A DNA stretch of 64,000 bases from Roseateles sp. YR242. GTDB lineage: Bacteria > Pseudomonadota > Gammaproteobacteria > Burkholderiales > Burkholderiaceae_C. The notes beneath the pieces are model-generated. The model did not search any database and was not told where the DNA came from. It worked only from the letters and a program-made list of their open reading frames with translations. Positions 61,759 through 64,000 of the stretch are shown piece by piece. The stretch is taken from positions 1 through 64,000 of the forward strand of contig NZ_FOAV01000014.1 in NCBI RefSeq assembly GCF_900109745.1, in the 5' to 3' direction. Both the position numbers and the translations under genes were made by a program. The stretch's first letter is position 1; each line of letters opens with the position of its first letter.

Positions 61759-64000
61759 ATGCTGATGGGTGCCGTCCGCGTCGCATTAAGGCGCCCCTAC
61801 ACCTTCTTCGTGCTGGCCTTGTTGTTGCTCATCATCGGGCCCCTGGCCGCGCTGCGCACTCCCACCGACATCTTCCCGGAGATCAAGGTGCCGGTGATCG
61901 CGGTGGCCTGGCAATACACCGGCCTGCCGCCGGACCAGATGGCCGGCCGTATCTCGACGCTGTTCCAGCGCACGCTGACGACCACCGTCAACGACATCGA
62001 GCACATCGAGTCCAACAGCTATCCCGGCGTCAGCGTCGTCAAGATCTTCTTCCAGCCGGGCGTCAACGTGGCCGTGGCCAATGCGCAGGTCACCGCCGTG
62101 TCGCAGGTGGTGGTGCGGCAGATGCCTGCCGGCATCACGCCGCCGCTGATCCTGAACTACAACGCCGCCACGGTGCCCATTCTTCAGCTGGCCCTGTCCG
62201 GCAAGGGGCTGTCCGAACAGCAACTGTTCGACCTGGGGTTCAACACCATCCGCACCCCGCTGGTGACGGTGCCAGGCGCCGCCATCCCGCTGCCGTATGG
62301 CGGCAAGCAGCGCCAGGTGCAGATCGACATCAATCCGGCCGCGCTGCAGGCGCGTGGCCTGTCTGCCCAGGACGTGGCCAATGCGCTGGCCACCCAGAAC
62401 GTGCTCACCCCCATCGGCACGCAGAAGATCGGTGAGCTGGAGTACACGCTGCAGCTCAACAGCGCACCGTCCGCCATCGAGGAGCTCGGCCAGCTGCCGG
62501 TGAAGGTCGTCAACGGCGGCACCATCTATCTGCGCGATGTGGCCGATGTGCATGACGGTAATGCCCCCCAGACCAACATCGTGCATGTGGACGGTGGCCG
62601 CTCGGTGCTGATGTCGGTGCTGAAGAACGGCGCGGCCTCGACGCTGGCCATCGTGGACGGCATCCGCGCCAAGCTCGACGACCTCAAGGCCACCTTGCCC
62701 GAAGCGTTGGAGGTCAAGCCGATCAATGACCAATCCCTGTTCGTGCGAGCGGCCGTCAAGGGCGTGGCCATCGAAGGTGCCATCGCGGCAGCGCTGACCA
62801 GCGCCATGATCCTGCTGTTCCTGGGCAGCTGGCGTTCGACGCTGATCATCGCGGTGTCCATCCCGCTGTCCATCCTCGGGTCGCTGATTGCGCTGGCCGC
62901 CGTCGGCGAGACACTCAACCTGATGACCCTGGGCGGGCTGGCGCTTGCGGTGGGCATCCTGGTGGATGACGCCACGGTGACCATCGAGAACATCAACTGG
63001 CACCTGGAACACGGCAAGGACGTGGAGACCTCCATCATGGATGGCGCCCGTCAGATCGTCACCCCGGCCTTTGTGTCGCTGCTGTGCATCTGCTTCGTGT
63101 TCATCCCGATGTTCTTCCTGGAGGGCGTGTCGCGTTTCCTGTTCGTGCCGATGGCCGAGGCGGTGATCTTCGCGATGGTCTGCTCCTTCATCCTGTCGCG
63201 CACCCTGGTGCCGACGATGGCCAAGTACCTGCTCAAGCCGCATGCCCCGCTGACCGATGGTCATGGCCACATCGCCGGCCAGCCGTCGCGCAATCCGCTG
63301 GTGCGCTTCCAGCGCAATTTCGAGGCGAAGTTCGAGCGTGTGCGCGAGTCCTATCGCGGCTTGCTCACGTCGGCACTCAGCCACCACCGGCCCTTCCTGA
63401 TCGGTTTTGTGGTGGTGGTGCTGGCCTCGTTTGCGCTGGTGCCTTTCATCGGCAGCAACTTCTTCCCGCAGGTGGACTCCGGCCAGATCCTGATGCATGC
63501 CCGCGTGCCGGTGGGCACGCGTGTGGAGGAAACCGCCGCCCGTTTCGCCCGGATCGAGGCGGCCGTCCGTCGTGTGATCCCGTCCGACCAGATCGAGACG
63601 CTGGTGGACAACATCGGACTGCCCCCGTCCAGCATCAACCTCACCTACAACAACACCGGCGTGATGGGCACGCAGGATGGCGACATGCAGATCGCGCTGG
63701 TCGAGGGCCACGCCCCCACGGCGGACTACGTGCGGCGCCTGCGTGAAGTGCTGCCGCGCGAGTTCCCGGACACCACCTTCTCCTTCCCGCCCGCGGACAT
63801 CGTCAGCCAGATCCTGAACTTCGGGTCGCCCGCCCCGATCGACGTGCAGATCCGCGGCCGTGATGTCGAATCCAACTTCGGTTATGCGCAGCAACTGCTG
63901 AAGAAGATCAAGGCGATCCCTGGGGTGGCGGACGCGCGCATCCAGCAGTCCAACAAGGCGCCGCAGTTCAATGTGAATGTGGACCGCACCCAGGCCCAGC
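61759..64000 (+). CDS. RND efflux pump, HAE-1 type (partial, runs off window end)
   Basis: The frame is open from ATG 61759 to the last base, 747 complete codons with no stop in view. It shows the pump architecture: first helix FFVLALLLLIIGPLAAL, porter segment PTDIFPEIKVPVIAVAWQY, the proton-relay segment ALAVGILVDDATVTIENINW with two aspartates near residue 420, and FVFIPMFFLEGVSRFLF. The MLMGAVRVALRRPYTFF start differs from the AcrB-like pump at 33.4 kb and the sequences are clearly distinct. An adaptor and channel may lie beyond the window. ATG 61765 is an alternative start. Confidence 0.93.
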   Translation, partial: MLMGAVRVALRRPYTFFVLALLLLIIGPLAALRTPTDIFPEIKVPVIAVAWQYTGLPPDQMAGRISTLFQRTLTTTVNDIEHIESNSYPGVSVVKIFFQPGVNVAVANAQVTAVSQVVVRQMPAGITPPLILNYNAATVPILQLALSGKGLSEQQLFDLGFNTIRTPLVTVPGAAIPLPYGGKQRQVQIDINPAALQARGLSAQDVANALATQNVLTPIGTQKIGELEYTLQLNSAPSAIEELGQLPVKVVNGGTIYLRDVADVHDGNAPQTNIVHVDGGRSVLMSVLKNGAASTLAIVDGIRAKLDDLKATLPEALEVKPINDQSLFVRAAVKGVAIEGAIAAALTSAMILLFLGSWRSTLIIAVSIPLSILGSLIALAAVGETLNLMTLGGLALAVGILVDDATVTIENINWHLEHGKDVETSIMDGARQIVTPAFVSLLCICFVFIPMFFLEGVSRFLFVPMAEAVIFAMVCSFILSRTLVPTMAKYLLKPHAPLTDGHGHIAGQPSRNPLVRFQRNFEAKFERVRESYRGLLTSALSHHRPFLIGFVVVVLASFALVPFIGSNFFPQVDSGQILMHARVPVGTRVEETAARFARIEAAVRRVIPSDQIETLVDNIGLPPSSINLTYNNTGVMGTQDGDMQIALVEGHAPTADYVRRLREVLPREFPDTTFSFPPADIVSQILNFGSPAPIDVQIRGRDVESNFGYAQQLLKKIKAIPGVADARIQQSNKAPQFNVNVDRTQAQ

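Overview
The window is about 64 kb of GC-rich chromosome from a betaproteobacterium, most likely order Burkholderiales (Roseateles/Mitsuaria/Leptothrix-type relatives are plausible; the genus cannot be fixed from this sequence alone). The evidence is gene content and order: an mlaFEDACB operon, a hexR-zwf // tal-pgi block, the yacG-zapD-coaE-pilD-pilC-pilB block, rplU-rpmA-obgE-proB next to ispB, and hemA-prfA-prmC...grxD-ubiX.

Layout. 1-1.6 kb: a mobile-element edge (end of an IS110-type transposase, repeat-rich non-coding DNA, a RayT-type REP-associated transposase). 1.7-8.1 kb: gltBD, glutamate synthase. 8.2-15.5 kb (minus): a type IV pilus minor-pilin operon, pilE-fimT-pilV-pilW-pilX-pilY1 in transcription order. 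15.8-20.05 kb: the Mla phospholipid-transport operon. 20.1-26.0 kb: central carbon metabolism, with zwf and hexR on minus facing tal-pgi-HAD phosphatase on plus across a shared control region that holds a HexR-like palindrome. 26.0-31.7 kb (minus): pilB-pilC-pilD (pilus motor, platform, prepilin peptidase) running into coaE, zapD and yacG. 31.9-40.2 kb: a tripartite RND efflux operon (minus) divergent from a two-component system (plus). 40.2-42.6 kb: a GT41 (SPINDLY/OGT-like) glycosyltransferase, the decayed 3' end of an hsdM gene, and tRNA-Pro(CGG). 42.7-50.3 kb: ispB divergent from rplU-rpmA, then obgE-proB, rppH (minus) and proS. 50.3-52.1 kb: a DUF418 membrane protein and a lytic transglycosylase. 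52.2-57.7 kb (minus): ubiX, grxD, an unidentified outer-membrane beta-barrel protein, prmC, prfA, hemA. 57.8-61.3 kb: a small membrane protein, miaB, a secreted protein of unknown function and an L,D-transpeptidase. 61.76 kb to the end: the first 747 codons of a second RND pump, open at the window edge.

How it fits together. Most of the window is housekeeping DNA: nitrogen assimilation (gltBD), pentose-phosphate and hexose metabolism, outer-membrane lipid asymmetry (mla), type IV pili in two clusters, translation (rplU, rpmA, proS, prfA, prmC, tRNA-Pro, miaB), haem and quinone precursors (hemA, ubiX, ispB) and envelope genes. Accessory DNA is limited to the first 1.6 kb, the segment beside tRNA-Pro, and a few short tandem-repeat patches between genes.

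I found no convincing new multi-gene system. The most useful observations are a CRP/Vfr-type palindrome ahead of the minor-pilin operon, a HexR-like operator between zwf and tal, an MlaA protein with no cysteine (so no lipobox) and a long Ala-rich linker, a His-rich tail on RppH, an hsdM graveyard at a tRNA gene, an unfamiliar barrel gene inside the prfA-prmC-grxD-ubiX block, and tandem repeats touching the proS start region and the miaB stop codon.
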